Of a stretch of DNA of 64,000 nt, positions 32,254 to 47,025 are shown one piece after another. The number at the start of each line of letters is the position of its first letter. The stretch's first letter is position 1. The position numbers and the translations under genes were made by a program. The stretch covers positions 1,227,501 to 1,291,500 of the forward strand of contig CAUEEP010000928.1 in NCBI GenBank assembly GCA_958450365.1, in the 5' to 3' direction. Origin of the DNA: Mesorhabditis belari (lineage: Eukaryota > Nematoda > Chromadorea > Rhabditida > Rhabditidae). The notes beneath the pieces were generated by a model. That model made no database searches. It was not told the origin of the DNA and saw nothing but the letters and a program-made list of their open reading frames with translations.

Positions 32254-33688
32254 TTTCTGAAATTTATTGCCTGAAATGAAGTGTTAACATTTAAAAAAAG
32301 TAAATAGCATAAACTCCAAAAAGTAATTAGTTAATAGTTAATAGTTAATAGTTAATAGTTAATAGTTAATTAGTTAATAGTTAGAGAAAGTTCTAAGCTC
32401 AAAGTACAAGCATCGTTTGATCTGGTTTGGTGAACGATTAAAGGTAGTTTGTAAAGGTAGGAATTGTCTCTACAAATAACCCATTTACTACGTCAATGGT
32501 GGCCATATTTTGAAGGGAAGAATGAAAAGGAGTTGTGCGTAAAAATGGGTGATAAGATGAGTGGAAGGGAAGGGAAAGATCGGGGGAAAGCGGCTAAATA
32601 TACACACAAAATTTTGGGCATTTCGATAAGCAATTTTGCGGGATTTCAGGGGCAACTGATAGGAAAGTTGAAATTTTGATCAGAATTGAATAAAAGAGAT
32701 TTATGGTCAATGTTTTTGAGGTAGAATTAAAAGGAAATATGAAATCTGGCTCATCAACTATCAACTATCAACATCAACATCAACTTTAAAGATCATCAAC
32801 TAACAAGACAACTTTAATGAGCTTTAATGAGCTTTAATGAGCTTTAATGAGCAAAAACTATTGAATAACTATTCTTTTTTGAAAAAGAGGACCAATAGGT
32901 TAACCATAAAGTATCCTATTTGATGATAAAGCTCATTTTAAGGCCATCTTTTATAATCAATCTTTTATACTGTTTACTGATTGATAAACGTGATTTTGAG
33001 GGCTTTTTCCTAAAGCGATTCACCACTCGCAACTACAAGAAGGCGTTGATTGGAGGGAAAGGATTGACGCTTGAGGGAGAGACTGTCATGACTTCAAAGC
33101 TCAACTCTATCACAAGAGCTTCTTCAAGAAAAAGCCATTGACGAAAATCGGAAGTCTCAATGCAAAAGGACACGTCTCCTTAACCCCTCTCCCTCATTTT
33201 CGCTTATCATTCTTCTTTCTTCTTCCGCACAATCAGTGCGTGTTGCTGTGTTGCTTTGAAATGTGTGCACTTTTCAAATAAGGCAATGAGAAAGCAAACA
33301 ATTCAACATTGAAACATTGAAATGAATCATTGAGATTTCTATTACATTGTTTAGAAGCTTGTTTAGAAGCTCTAAGTTGTTTTTTCGTTTCTGTTGCGTC
33401 TGCACTGTCTTTAGCTCAATTCTCATAAAGCCATAAAAAGCTTTATTCATAAAAAAAACAGTAACAGCGCTTAAATTAAACAAAGAAATACTGACCATTG
33501 CGATAATTTTGCGATTTTGTAAAAACACATAGAAGCCTGGGGAAAAGCCGAGAGATTTTTGATGGGAAAATGAAAATGAAAAGCTCAAAAAGATGGGTTA
33601 AAGAATGGCAGATTTAGGGGAAATTTTGAAGAGATTTTCTTTTTTTAAAAATAAATATCAGGAATGCTTTTTTTTGTTTTCTTGTTTT
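32254..33688. other. Intergenic between beta-tubulin and the coiled-coil gene
   Basis: Short AGTTAATAGTTA repeat (32331-32372), CATCAACT and GCTTTAATGA repeats (32755-32850). Frames on both strands lack supporting splice chains. Confidence 0.55.
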
Positions 33689-37160
<3,472 letters not shown>

Positions 37161-38068
37161 TTTTTGATTGAAACTAAAAAATAAGAGAAAGATTAACAAA
37201 TCCTTGAGAGAGATATGCAATTATTGAATAATAATCAAGAAATGAGAGAGGATATTTGAGGATTTGGAGAGAGCTCTTAAGAGAAAAGGGATATGGCCAT
37301 CTGTCTAGAATAAAGATATTGAATAGATTTGAATAGAGGACAAGGAATGAAATCGAATATAACAAGAAAATAAATAAATAAAGAAAGAAAGAAAGAGGAG
37401 ATTATGGTGGAATCAATGAGAAAACAGGGAACGATTTGAATGAAAGGGAGAATAGGCGGGAAATGGAGGAGAGAGGCAGACTGGGAAGAGAGACAATTGC
37501 CCGCAAAGGGAGGCAATGGGCAATCGATATTTGGAAGGAATTGCTGTAAAGTGGCTTCAATAAAGTTGATGAGTCAGAGAAAAGAGAAAGGAGATTGGGA
37601 CATGAAAGAATCGACAAACAAAAGAGGTCTGCTTCCAAATGGGGATTGAGTCTCGGGGGAATGGGGAAAAGAGGTGAAGAGGGATGAGACGATAAAGAAG
37701 AGGCCTGGCGGGAAAGGGGGTGGGGCGGCCACGCAGAAGGGTCACTCACAGCCTTCCTCTTTTCCTCGATCGATGCTATTGCTGGTTTCTTTTTTTGAAT
37801 TCGCAGCCGGGCGCCTGAGGGGAAATGTTCGATGGGATGCTTTGTACTGATTGGAGAGAAAGAGAGAAAACGAGGAAAGAGCAATTACTGTTACTCGAGG
37901 CTTAAAGCGAGGGATAGGCTGTGGGAAACTGAATTTATATTGAAGAACATATCAAAACGAGATGCGGTATGAGTTTTAGAAAATAAAAGTTTAATTTGGA
38001 TTTGCTAGGAATACGAATTTTGGATCAATACCCTTTGAAAAAATGTTTTAAAAGAAAAAGAAGTTAAT
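37161..38068. other. Beta-tubulin upstream region
   Basis: Purine-rich (GAGAGA, GGGAAA) plus-strand sequence to about 37880; long frames there are low complexity. Contains the presumed minus-strand promoter; no clear TATA box. Confidence 0.55.
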
Positions 38069-38270
38069 CGTATTTTCTCTAATAGTAGTGCACCCAAGCG
38101 AGCCGAGTTGGTGACTATTTTAAAGTTTCTAAGTTTTCGTAGAAGCTCAGCCCTCTAATCCCCCACAAGATCTCATCGTCAGCTACATTTTCCAACCCTA
38201 CATCAATAGGTTTTGATAAGCGGCTTTTGAGATTTCGAGCAATTTAGGCGACGAAGGAAAATTTTGGTTT
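38069..38270. mobile_element. MITE family B, truncated copy
   Basis: Begins CGTATTTTCTCTAATAGTAG TGCACCC and follows the same sequence as the copy starting at 38319 (GCGAGCCGAGTTGGTGAC, ...ATCAATAGGTTTTGATAAGC) but has no right terminus. Confidence 0.75.
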
Positions 38271-38318
38271 TAAAGATCTAAGCAAGAGGAAAAGCCGTTA
38301 AAAACTTCAATGAACAAT

Positions 38319-38807
38319 TACCGTATTCTCTAATAGTAGTGCACCCAAGCGAGCCGAGTTGGTGACTATTTTACGGTTTCTAAGTTCTCGCAGAAGCTCA
38401 ACACTCAAATCCCCCACTAGATCTCATCGTCGGGGCCCAGAAAGGGAAGGGTCTGTGGTCGACCCCGTCCGATCTGCCAAGTTGAGCAACGTCGGCGCGG
38501 GTTAGTCGTGGGTTCGACTCCCATGGGTTCCCCTCCGAGCGCCCCAGCCCGGCCATCGGAGTATCATCGGCTACGACAACTACACTTCTGCCTCAGTAAA
38601 TGTGGAAGCGGGTTGTGATCTGCGCTAAGTGCGAAGACAGATCAAATCATTATCATTATATTATTATTTATCTCATCGTCAGCTACATTTTCCGATCCCA
38701 CATCAATAGGTTCTGATAAGCGGTTTTCGATTTCGAGTAATTTAGACGACGATCAGGGTGCACTACTATTAGAGAAACACTATTAAACTACTAGAGAAAA
38801 TACAGTA
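38319..38807. mobile_element. MITE family B split by a SINE
   Basis: Left end TACCGTATTCTCTAATAGTA, right end ...CTAGAGAAAATACAGTA. The interior matches the complete 222-bp copy at 59296-59517 in inverse orientation. The 5S-like SINE sits inside it at 38432-38669. Confidence 0.85.
38432..38669 (+). mobile_element. SINE with 5S rRNA-like core, copy 1
   Basis: 238 bp starting GGGGCCCAGAAAGGGAAG. It contains CCCGTCCGATCTGCCAAGTT followed by GAGCAACGTCGGCGCGGGTTAGT, resembling the internal-promoter part of 5S rRNA, then GGGTTCGACTCCC, a tRNA-type B box, and an ATT-rich 3' tail. It is flanked by an 11-bp target duplication ATCTCATCGTC (38421-38431 and 38670-38680). A second copy lies at 61220-61456. 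Confidence 0.92.
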
Positions 38808-39031
38808 ATCGTAATATCTTCTTTTTTTCTCTTCTTAATTCCTAAATGCCAAAAATCTTTTATATTTCAATTTTTTTTAAACTAAAAGATCATCAAAAAA
38901 AAGTTTGAATATGAAAAGAAGGTCAAATTTGGTGAAAAGATTGAGATGGTTTGCGATGGAATTGGGGCGGAAAAAAAAGGAAAAAGGAGATCTCTCAAAG
39001 GAAGTCACATACTCGGAAATCATTCAAAAAC

Positions 39032-42000
39032 ATGAATTTTCTATTTTTATTGATTTTTCTATCAAATTTCTATCAAATCACCGCTCAACTTGGATCATTG
39101 TATTCTTTTTTGGACGATGACAGTCTTTTCTCGAATGAACAACCAATAAGACCAAAGGTTTTGAAGTAAAAAGACAAATATTATATAGCTAGACTTTTAC
39201 AGCTTAAGCTACATACAAGTATTTTGTTTGTTTACTTTTATTTAGCTTTTAGATAGACTCAAGAACTATTTAAATTTAAATAGTTCATGTTAAAATTTAA
39301 AATCTAAATAAGTCAAAATATTCGAAAAAAAAAAACTCAAATCAAACTTCTTTTTACATTATTTAACCAAACGGCAAAAAGAAATATGAAGAAAAAATTT
39401 GAGAAAAGAATTTTCAAATCGAAAATTGATTTTCTGATAAAATGCGATTGATAAAAGGCTTCATAAATGCTGGATAAAAGGCTATGATCTTCATAAATGA
39501 TAGTAAAATAGACTCAGAACTTCAGACAGCATAAAATTCAGACAACACATCTGTGTGCGATTGATAAAAGGCTTTTACTATCTTCATAAATGATAGTAAA
39601 ATAGACTATCAATATAGACTGTGACTCGAGTGGTGAGCTCATCGAGAGATTCGATCGAAAATCAACGGGAAACCCTCGATGAAGACGAGAAAATTGTGAA
39701 CGATTTTGGGAATATCGTTTCACAAGTAAACTTTCATAAATTTCATAACTACCGTATTTTCTGTAATAGTAGTGCAGTCTATAATAGTAGTGCAGTCTGT
39801 AATAGTAGTGCAGTCTGTAATAGTAGCCAGTCTGTAATAGTAGTGCAGTCTGTAATAGTAGTGCAGTCTAAAGTAGTGCAGTCTGTTAAGTAGTGCAGTC
39901 TGTATAGTAGTGCAGTCTGTAATAGTAGTGCAGTCTGTAATAGTAGTGCAGTCTATAATAGTAGTGCAGTCTGTAATAGTAGTGCAGTCTGTAATAGTAG
40001 CGCAGTCTGTAATAGTAGTGCAGTCTGTAATAGTAGTGCAGTCTATAATAGTAGTGCAGTCTGTTATAGTAGTGCAGTCTGTAATAGTAGTGCAGTCTGT
40101 AATAGTAGTGCAGTCTGTAATAGTAGTGCAGGCTGGAGGGGAGTTGAAAAAATAGTAGTGCGCACTACTATTACAGAAAATACGGTATATTCGATTTTTT
40201 TTTATCGTTAGACAAATGATCTTTTCTCGAAATTGTTTGGAATGATCGGTGGAGAGACAACGATGGAGATTCATCGACCGAAACAACAAAAAGATTCCAC
40301 GGAAATTCGATCAACAGTATGTAAATTAAGTTTTTCGAAAAAATGTAATTTTAAGTATAGAAAAAAAATGAAAATGATCAAAAGAGCGATTCGACAATGC
40401 AAAAAGTTTTTCATCTTTTTGATTCGATCAGCAGTATTCCGTTCAATTCGAGAAGAGTTCAGGGGTGGGTTTTGAAGGGAAATGAAGATTTTTTTGACAA
40501 TTCCTGAGACAATTGACATTTTCTTTGTCAATCATTGTTTTCAGAAGTTTTCAGAAAGTACAAGTGACCCAATTAAAGAGATAGATGAGTGGGATTTAAA
40601 GAAAAACTGTTGTTCAGACAACACATCTGTGTGCGAGAGATCACAAAAGAGTTCAAAGCTCGAGATGGGGTCACGAGTGCACAGCATAGATGTCAGAGGT
40701 GGAAAGTTTTGAAAATAACAGAGTGGATGGGAAAAAGATAAAATAAGATTATAAGGATCATAAATGCCTTATTGTAAAGGTATTTTTCCGGAAAAGTTTA
40801 GATAAATCAGAGCTGGCTTCGGCACAGTTCCCAGACTTAGAACAGGGTTAGATTAGGTTAGATTGGATTCATTATCTAGGTTAGATTGGATTCATTATCT
40901 AGGTTAGATTAGTTTTATTACCTAGGTTAGATTAGATTCATTGCCTAGGTTAGATTAGTTTTATTACCTAAGTTAGATGAGTTTTATTACCTAGGTTAGA
41001 ATAGATTCATTACCTAGGTTAGAATAGATTCATTACTAAGATTAGATTAGATTCATTACTAAGATTAGATTAGATTCAAAACTAATGTATCCCTTTTTCT
41101 ACTGATAGTGTACATTATATTAGATTTCGTAAAGCTCAAAAATGCATCGAGCGACGCGAGAATGAGAACGAAAAGGGAAAAGAAACAGCGAGAATCGAGG
41201 AATGTTGTGAAGGATGGGAGACTGATGATATTATGATAGATGGATGTAAAAGAGGTAAGGAAATAAAAAGAAAAACAAATCATTAAATAAATGAATATGA
41301 AATGAAAATGAAAACAAGATTTTAGCCTCAGAGATTGTTTCTGTTGAAGATCGTCTTTATCAATTGAACTACACAAATTCAAATGAAATTTTTGTTCTTG
41401 GTTTAGAGAAATTTCTTCATTCTAAAGAAACTTTCACTTTTTTAATGCCAAGAAAGACAAAATCTGCAAATGGGACGGTAATTTGCTAGATTTAAATTGT
41501 TAAAAAGGTTTTTAGGCAATGATTTTACCAAATATTCAAAGAGATTATGATTGGTTTGACGGAGATCTTGTGAAAAGTGTGGATGGAGGGAAATTTTATA
41601 TCTCACAATATTCCGACTACTCACAAGTGGTTTGTTTTTTTTCTTTGTTCTTTTAAATGTATTCAAGAAGTTTTTAGAGAACCGAAATCAATTGTGTGGC
41701 GGTGATTCGCGCAAATTTGCCTGTCTCAAATGGAGTCGTTCATGTCACTGATGGAATGGTTGGAATGGGGTTTTTTTGTAGAAAATTCGATAGCTTGGTT
41801 TAGGCTTAGAGTTTTGTACGGTTTAGACTTAGAGTACGGTTTTCTTTAGATATCTTACTAATCTATATTTAGATATCTTACTAATCTATATTTAGATATC
41901 TTACTAATCTACATTTTCATAAATTTCCAACGATAGAAACCTGATATCGATGAATGTTATCGATGAAGGTTATTGATGAATGTTATAAACTATTTGAAAG

Positions 42001-45000
42001 TTGTAAATCTCCTCTATAAAATAGGCTAGAACGTTTTTCAATTGATCGAAACATTGAAGAAATTTCGAGGCCGAAATGCGAGTGACCAAAAAAGGAATCG
42101 AGTCACTTTAGGGACAAGTTTAGTGTGGTCAAAATAGAGTTAGCTTCCCAAAATTGAAGATTTAAAAAAAAAATGGATAACTATATATGAATTTATTAAA
42201 AAAGTCAAACGGAAATGCATTTACAGAAATTTAGATAGAGCGTAAGTTTTAAACCCTCAAAACCGGCTGTCAAAAAAATCGACTTTTTCACAAAAAAGAA
42301 AAATGATTGTAAAAATAAAGTTTTCCCATGAAATGATCCCAACTCTTAATCATTTTGAATGATATTTTTAGGATAATGATTTTCGGGCGCTCATTTGCCA
42401 CTATATAGTCAAAACAGAACTCTTGTGAAAGTGGGGTTTTCAAAAAGTGCCCTTTTTTGGTCACTCGCATTAATGCATTACAGAAATGCTTCAATTTTTG
42501 GAGGCTAACTCTATTTTGACCACACTAAACTTGTCCCTAAAGTGACTCGATTCCTTTTTTGGTCACTCGCATTTCGGCCTCGAAATTTCTTCAATGTTTC
42601 GATCAATTGAAAAACGTTCTAGCCTATTTTATAGAGGAGATTTACAACTTTCAAATAGTTTATAACATTCATCAATAACCTTCATCGATAACATTCATCG
42701 ATATCAGGTTTCTATCGTTGGAAATTTATGAAAATGTTCAAATCAGCATTTCTTATGTACCTAATTCTTATGTACCATAAGCACCTAATAGGTTGATGCA
42801 TAAGTCTTTTCGTTTTTTTTCGTACTTCTGTTAAAAAGTAACAAATTCACGAATTAATCTATAGTTTGCTCTATAAAAAAAGTGTTTTTTTGTTCAATTT
42901 GCATCTTTTTAAATGAATTTCGGTTCACTTTCAAGCAAATTCGAGAGTGAAAAACGCCTTTTTCGTAAAAATCTCTAAAAAACTCTACGGAAAAATTGGC
43001 TGAATGAATTTCTCTGAAATTTTGGCGAAATATCAAACGTTTTGTTTTCTCTATCTTTTATCTATTGACACGAAGATAGGCTTTCTTTAGCTAAGGTGTC
43101 TAAACCTAAGGCTAAGGTGTCATCGAGTTAGCCCTTTTTGACTACCCGACTTCATGCTCTCAAGAAAATCCAGGCATTAAATATTTTTAAACCCGTTTTA
43201 CTGTTATTTTGCAGAAAAATAATTGCTTTTTCTAATGAAATCAACCGTAGTTTAATTGGTGCATTTGTTGGCTTGAAACGGCAGACGAAAAGGAACAAAA
43301 ACACTTATGCATCAACCTAATAATAAGATGAAAATTTCTCAGCTTCACCCATCGGCTTCTTCTCTTCTTTCCGCTTTACAAGCTGATCACCGTTTCTCAA
43401 CGTTTCTTTCTCGTAATAATAAAACGAAAAATTCTCTAAAAACTTAAAGATTTCAGTAATGAGCAATGAAACGAAAAGCCTTCTTTCATCTTTCAATCAA
43501 TACACAATTTTTGCAATTACTAATGAAGATTTTGAAAAGCTGGAGGAAAAGACGAGAGAAAAGATTAGAAGAAATGATGGATGTGTGAAAGGTTTGAGGT
43601 TTTTTTGAAGAAAAATATCATCATTATCATCATTATTTGTTTCAGATATTGCTGTTTCACAGATTTTTCAATCCTCAATTTGTTTTAATGCTTTAGCTGG
43701 GAAAACTCTTATTTCATTGAATGGAAATGTGGAAAGAGTACAAGAAATGGTGGGATTTTTTGAGAAAAAAAATATCACAATTGATTCAACGAAATACCCA
43801 AATCATTGTCCACTCAAAACAACTCGAAATTCCATTCGAGGTCTCGAAAGATGGGGATTCCTATGTGCGTCTTGGTGATGCTCGAATAAAAGAGGGAAAT
43901 CTTGTGGCCGACAATGGAGTCATTCATCTAATCGATCATTTCATTCACCCACAACAATGTAATTCCGCAGTTAAAGCATCAAAAAGCATTGCAGTCGATT
44001 TTAGTATTAACATGGAGAGATCATTTGTCCATTCATTCTCCTTCCCTTTTACCGTCCCTTCGTGATCTTTCCACTCGAGAACCCGTAACGATTTTCATTC
44101 CGTTAAATGCGACAATGAATGGGTAACCGAATGAAAGTTGTCAGTAATCACGAAATTTTAGCTCAACTTTTGACGTAAAAGATCAAGTGGTTCTTGGAGA
44201 AGTTCTTGATTTGGATAAAGGCGGACAAACGGAATTTTGGAGTGGGAAAAAGGTGAGGGATTAGATGGAGATACTCGGCTTTACACTTTTACAGATGAAT
44301 TCAGATGAATTCATTTATTCATATGAATACAAAACAATACACAAGGAATCCACAGTGGTACAAATAATACACCCTAAGCTACAACTTACACCTATAACCC
44401 TAAACCCTAAAGGTAGGGAAGAAAAAAAACCAAAAAAGCCAAAAAAAAGCAGCAACCGGGATTGAACCCCTGCCCTCTCAACTAAGAGAACGACTAGAAC
44501 ACACGGCTTTTAGCCATTCAGCCATAAATGACTGAAATCAGCCCTTTGAAATAGTGTTAACATTCTGGAAGAGTCAAGTGTTAAGATTCTGAAAGAGAAG
44601 ATGTCATCGATACACATTTCCAGATATTTTACGGCCATCCAAAGCACAAAGCTTCTCCGATTTCAATGAGAATTTCCTTTGGTCATTCTTTTCCAATCGT
44701 GACAAGGGTTTGCAAGTTTCAATATTAAAAAAGAATTTTCAGCTTCACTTTCGGATTTCCCATTTTCAGATTGGCTGCAGTGATGTCATCGATACACCAA
44801 TTCACTCTTGCAATTCCATCATCTATTTCATCGATAAAGTGATTTTGTTACTAAAGTTTTATACTTAAAATAAAAAGTGATTTACACTTACCGTTATGTA
44901 CTCTATTAGTGGGGTCCTCTCTAATAGTGGGGTCCTCTCTAATAGTGGGGTCGTCTGGAGGGGGGTTGAAAAAATAGTGGGGTCCTCTCTAATAGTGGGG

Positions 45001-46879
45001 TCGTCTGGAGGGGGGTTGAAAAAATAGTGGGGTCCTCTCTAATATTGGTAACGAAAGTGATACATCAATTGTTGATCTCTTGGATTAGTTCTTTTACTGT
45101 TTGTTAATGTTTTGTTACGGTTAAAGCTAAATAAAATATGAAGCCAAACTTGTTTTGTCAAGAATTTCGGAGAAAAATTGATATCTTTTCAATTTAAAAC
45201 TTTGGTTTTATGTTCTTTTAAATTTCTCTAATAGTGGGGTCGTCTGGAAGGGGATTGAAAAAATAGTGGGGGACCCCACTAATAGAGTAAATACGGTATC
45301 AGATGAATTTCAGCCGATCAAAAGCTCTCGGATGAACATCGTTGAATATATCCAATCGCGGGACGATCTCAGCAATTTCTCGAATCTTTTAACAAAAAGT
45401 GGAGTCGAAAGTCTTTTCAAATATCATGTAAGTCTTGATCTTTCTCTGTTAATCTTATCTTTTTTGTCTAGAAATCCCCAATGACCGTTTTTGTACCCAC
45501 AAATGATGCGTTCTCGAGGAATCTCCTGAAGAAATTGACCTTAAATTCGACTTTGGCTGCTCATTTTGTGAGGAAATACATTGTCGATGGTTTGTTTTCA
45601 GAAAATTGATTAGTTTACTAATTCTAAAAGCTTTTCAGAGCCATTATGCAGATCGGATCTTGCGCACAGCCGATCGGAGATAAAGGTTTCATTCAAATGA
45701 TTTAGATAAAAATGGCTTTACTTATAAAAACTTGAAAAATATGATTAAAAGAAATTTTTGATTGATGAAAAATATGATTAAAAGATTTTTTTAGATAGAA
45801 ACATACGCGAACCTTGAAGGAGAAAATCTTCTCGCTGAAGGCTCAATTCATGATTTGTATATTGATGGAGCACAGATTATTGTAAGTTTAAGGAAGAGAC
45901 GTCAAAAAGTTTCTTCAAAAGGAAAGAGTTCTAAAAGTCAACACTATTAACAAAGAAGAAATTGCTATCTAATTACCCTAAAGTCGCGAGTATAAGTTCT
46001 GTTTGGTTTTCGCATGCAAATTGACGGCTGTCTCCGGTGCGGTGTGTCGAGGGTTCGAACCCCGCTGCAGCATAACTTTTTTGCTTTTTAAGAACAATAA
46101 TAGAAGTAAATTTATTGAGGGCTATAGCAATTTTATGCTGTTATTTGTTGCTCCGGGCGTGGCTCGGCGCGTCCGCCCTGCTCCTCTCCGGTGCTCAGTC
46201 TTATGGATCCCTCCCTGGCCTCTTCATCCGGCCAAAGTCCACGTCGACGGTCGAAAGAGATGCTTTCCAGCGTCTCTTTCTTCAACCCTATCGTCTGGAT
46301 GTATCCATGCACATAACAAATAGCAATGGTGATAGGCTGTCACCCTGTAGTATCCCGCGCTCCAAGAACAATAATAAAAGTTTATATAACAATAAAAATG
46401 TATAAAAACCCAACAAAAAGAAATTCAAAGCAATTAAAGCGAATGTAAATTAAGGCAGAACTTATACTCGGATCAACTTATACTCGAGACTTTAGGGTAA
46501 AAGATTCTAGTAGATTTGACAAACAAAACAAAACAATCACAACGAATTTCAACTATTATGACATATACTTTTCATTTGCACAACAATACTGACTCGATTA
46601 GATCTTCTTTTCAGTTAAGGTTAGATGAAATGAGAAATGAATGAGATTGTGAGGATAAAAGTGAAGATAAAAGTGAAGATATTACAGGGTTCTGAAATGT
46701 TATTGAGTGATGGTATCGTTTATGTCCTTGAGAGTACAATTGATGAAAGGGAAGAGAATCGGCAAAGAAGAAGAATGATTGGAGAAAGGATTGAGGGGAT
46801 CGAAGGACTGACTGGGCGTGGACCCCTCGCAAATCATCGATCATTCCCGCTTTCATTGCTGAATATTTTCGGGAACTGA
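39032..46879 (+). CDS. EMI-like plus four FAS1 domain secreted protein (periostin/TGFBI-like)
   Basis: 22 exons: 39032-39157, 39618-39725, 40212-40316, 40432-40464, 40545-40705, 41124-41254, 41326-41477, 41516-41629, 41678-41758, 43343-43412, 43457-43591, 43646-43749, 43841-43958, 44005-44122, 44162-44252, 44624-44707, 44770-44838, 45314-45427, 45472-45589, 45639-45685, 45795-45881, 46688-46879; phases join to 785 residues. Signal peptide MNFLFLLIFLSNFYQITA; a cysteine cluster resembling EMI (KNCCSDNTSVCERS ... ECCEGWETDD, about 140-220). FAS1-1 ends ANLPVSNGVVHVTDGM (about 337), FAS1-2 ends VADNGVIHLIDHFIHP (about 478), FAS1-3 starts EPVTIFIPLNATMN, FAS1-4 has MTVFVPTNDAFSRN and ends LLSDGIVYVLEST. 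The family is extracellular matrix adhesion proteins. The short R/E-rich tail is unusual. At least five introns hold mobile elements. The exon 12/13 junction (acceptor CATTCGAG) is the weakest. Confidence 0.93.
39750..40187. mobile_element. MITE family C with internal satellite expansion (FAS1 gene intron 2)
   Basis: Left end TACCGTATTTTCTGTAATAG and right end ...CTATTACAGAAAATACGGTA are inverted repeats. The interior (39769-40133) is about 20 tandem copies of an 18-bp unit AGTAGTGCAGTCTGTAAT that restates the terminal repeat's own TAATAGTAGTGC, followed by CTGGAGGGGAGTTGAAAAAA, which is shared with the element at 44894. Confidence 0.88.
40846..41080. repeat. Minisatellite, GGTTAGATTAGATTCATTACCTA units
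   Basis: About ten variant copies of a 23-26 bp unit in intron 5 of the FAS1-domain gene. Confidence 0.85.
41911..42737. mobile_element. Long-arm inverted-repeat (foldback) element in FAS1 gene intron 9
   Basis: Arms of about 245 bp (41911-42160 and 42489-42737) are almost perfect reverse complements, starting ACATTTTCATAAATTTCCAA. A central ~330-bp spacer shows no intact frame. The clean arms suggest a recent insertion or ongoing homogenisation. Confidence 0.88.
42791..43317. mobile_element. Mariner-type MITE, GGTTGATGCATAAGT termini
   Basis: Terminal repeats GGTTGATGCATAAGT and ACTTATGCATCAACC with TA on both sides; 527 bp. Sequence outside the ends contains no recognisable transposase. 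The ends resemble mariner termini of the TTAGGTTG class. It lies 53 bp downstream of the foldback element in the same intron. Confidence 0.82.
44451..44525 (-). pseudogene. tRNA-like relic
   Basis: The minus strand has an A box (TGGCTGAATGGCTAA) and a B box (GGGGTTCAATCCC) with a long variable-region-like spacer (leucine/serine type), but no pairing acceptor stem or clean anticodon arm. Inside FAS1 gene intron 15. Confidence 0.45.
44894..45298. mobile_element. MITE family D with internal repeats (FAS1 gene intron 17)
   Basis: The ends read TACCGTTATGTACTCTATTA and ...CACTAATAGAGTAAATACGGTA. The interior repeats CTCTCTAATAGTGGGGTC and CTGGAGGGGGGTTGAAAAAA several times. The right end stops 15 bp before the exon at 45314. 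Confidence 0.85.
46005..46072 (+). pseudogene. tRNA-like relic
   Basis: A strong B box (GAGGGTTCGAACCCC) with a partial T stem; 5' half and acceptor stem not recognisable. It lies beside a reverse-transcriptase remnant in FAS1 gene intron 21, so it may be a retroelement-derived head. Confidence 0.4.
46288..46362 (-). mobile_element. Reverse-transcriptase remnant (non-LTR)
   Basis: The minus strand reads ERGILQGDSLSPLLFVMCMD before a stop; LQGDSLSPLLF is the conserved RT block with the QGxxLSPxLF motif. No YADD box is visible nearby, so only a fragment survives. Confidence 0.65.
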
Positions 46880-46889
46880 TTGCAAAAAT

Positions 46890-47025
46890 ATCTTCATTTT
46901 TGTATTCTTTATTGATAATATTCTTTATTGATAACATTCTTTATTGATAACATTCTTCATTAATAATATTCTTCATTAATAATATTCTTCATTAATAATA
47001 TTCTTCATTGATAACATTCTTCTTC
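46890..47025. repeat. Tandem ATTCTTCATTAATAAT-type repeats
   Basis: Variants of a 16-17 bp unit (ATTCTTTATTGATAACATTC, ATTCTTCATTAATAATATTC) just past the FAS1 gene stop codon, in its 3' UTR region. Confidence 0.8.

Noticed and set aside
33274..33588. 104-codon minus-strand frame downstream of beta-tubulin
   Set aside because: Despite a possible acceptor (TTTTCCCCAG), the composition is AT-driven and no consistent exon chain forms.
37402..37884. 160-codon minus-strand frame upstream of beta-tubulin
   Set aside because: Serine/proline/leucine low complexity from a purine-rich plus strand, with no splice or homology support; probably promoter region.
39720..40289. 189-codon minus-strand frame of repeated DCTTIT
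   Set aside because: Product of the 18-bp repeat inside a MITE, whose length is a multiple of three; it overlaps an intron of a well-supported gene.
44396..44413. Telomere-like CCCTAAACCCTAAA
   Set aside because: Only about two and a half units of a plant-type motif; nematode telomeres are TTAGGC repeats, and the site is intronic.
46003..46405. Plus-strand frames of about 100 codons in FAS1 gene intron 21
   Set aside because: The sequence is explained by a tRNA-like relic and a reverse-transcriptase remnant on the minus strand.
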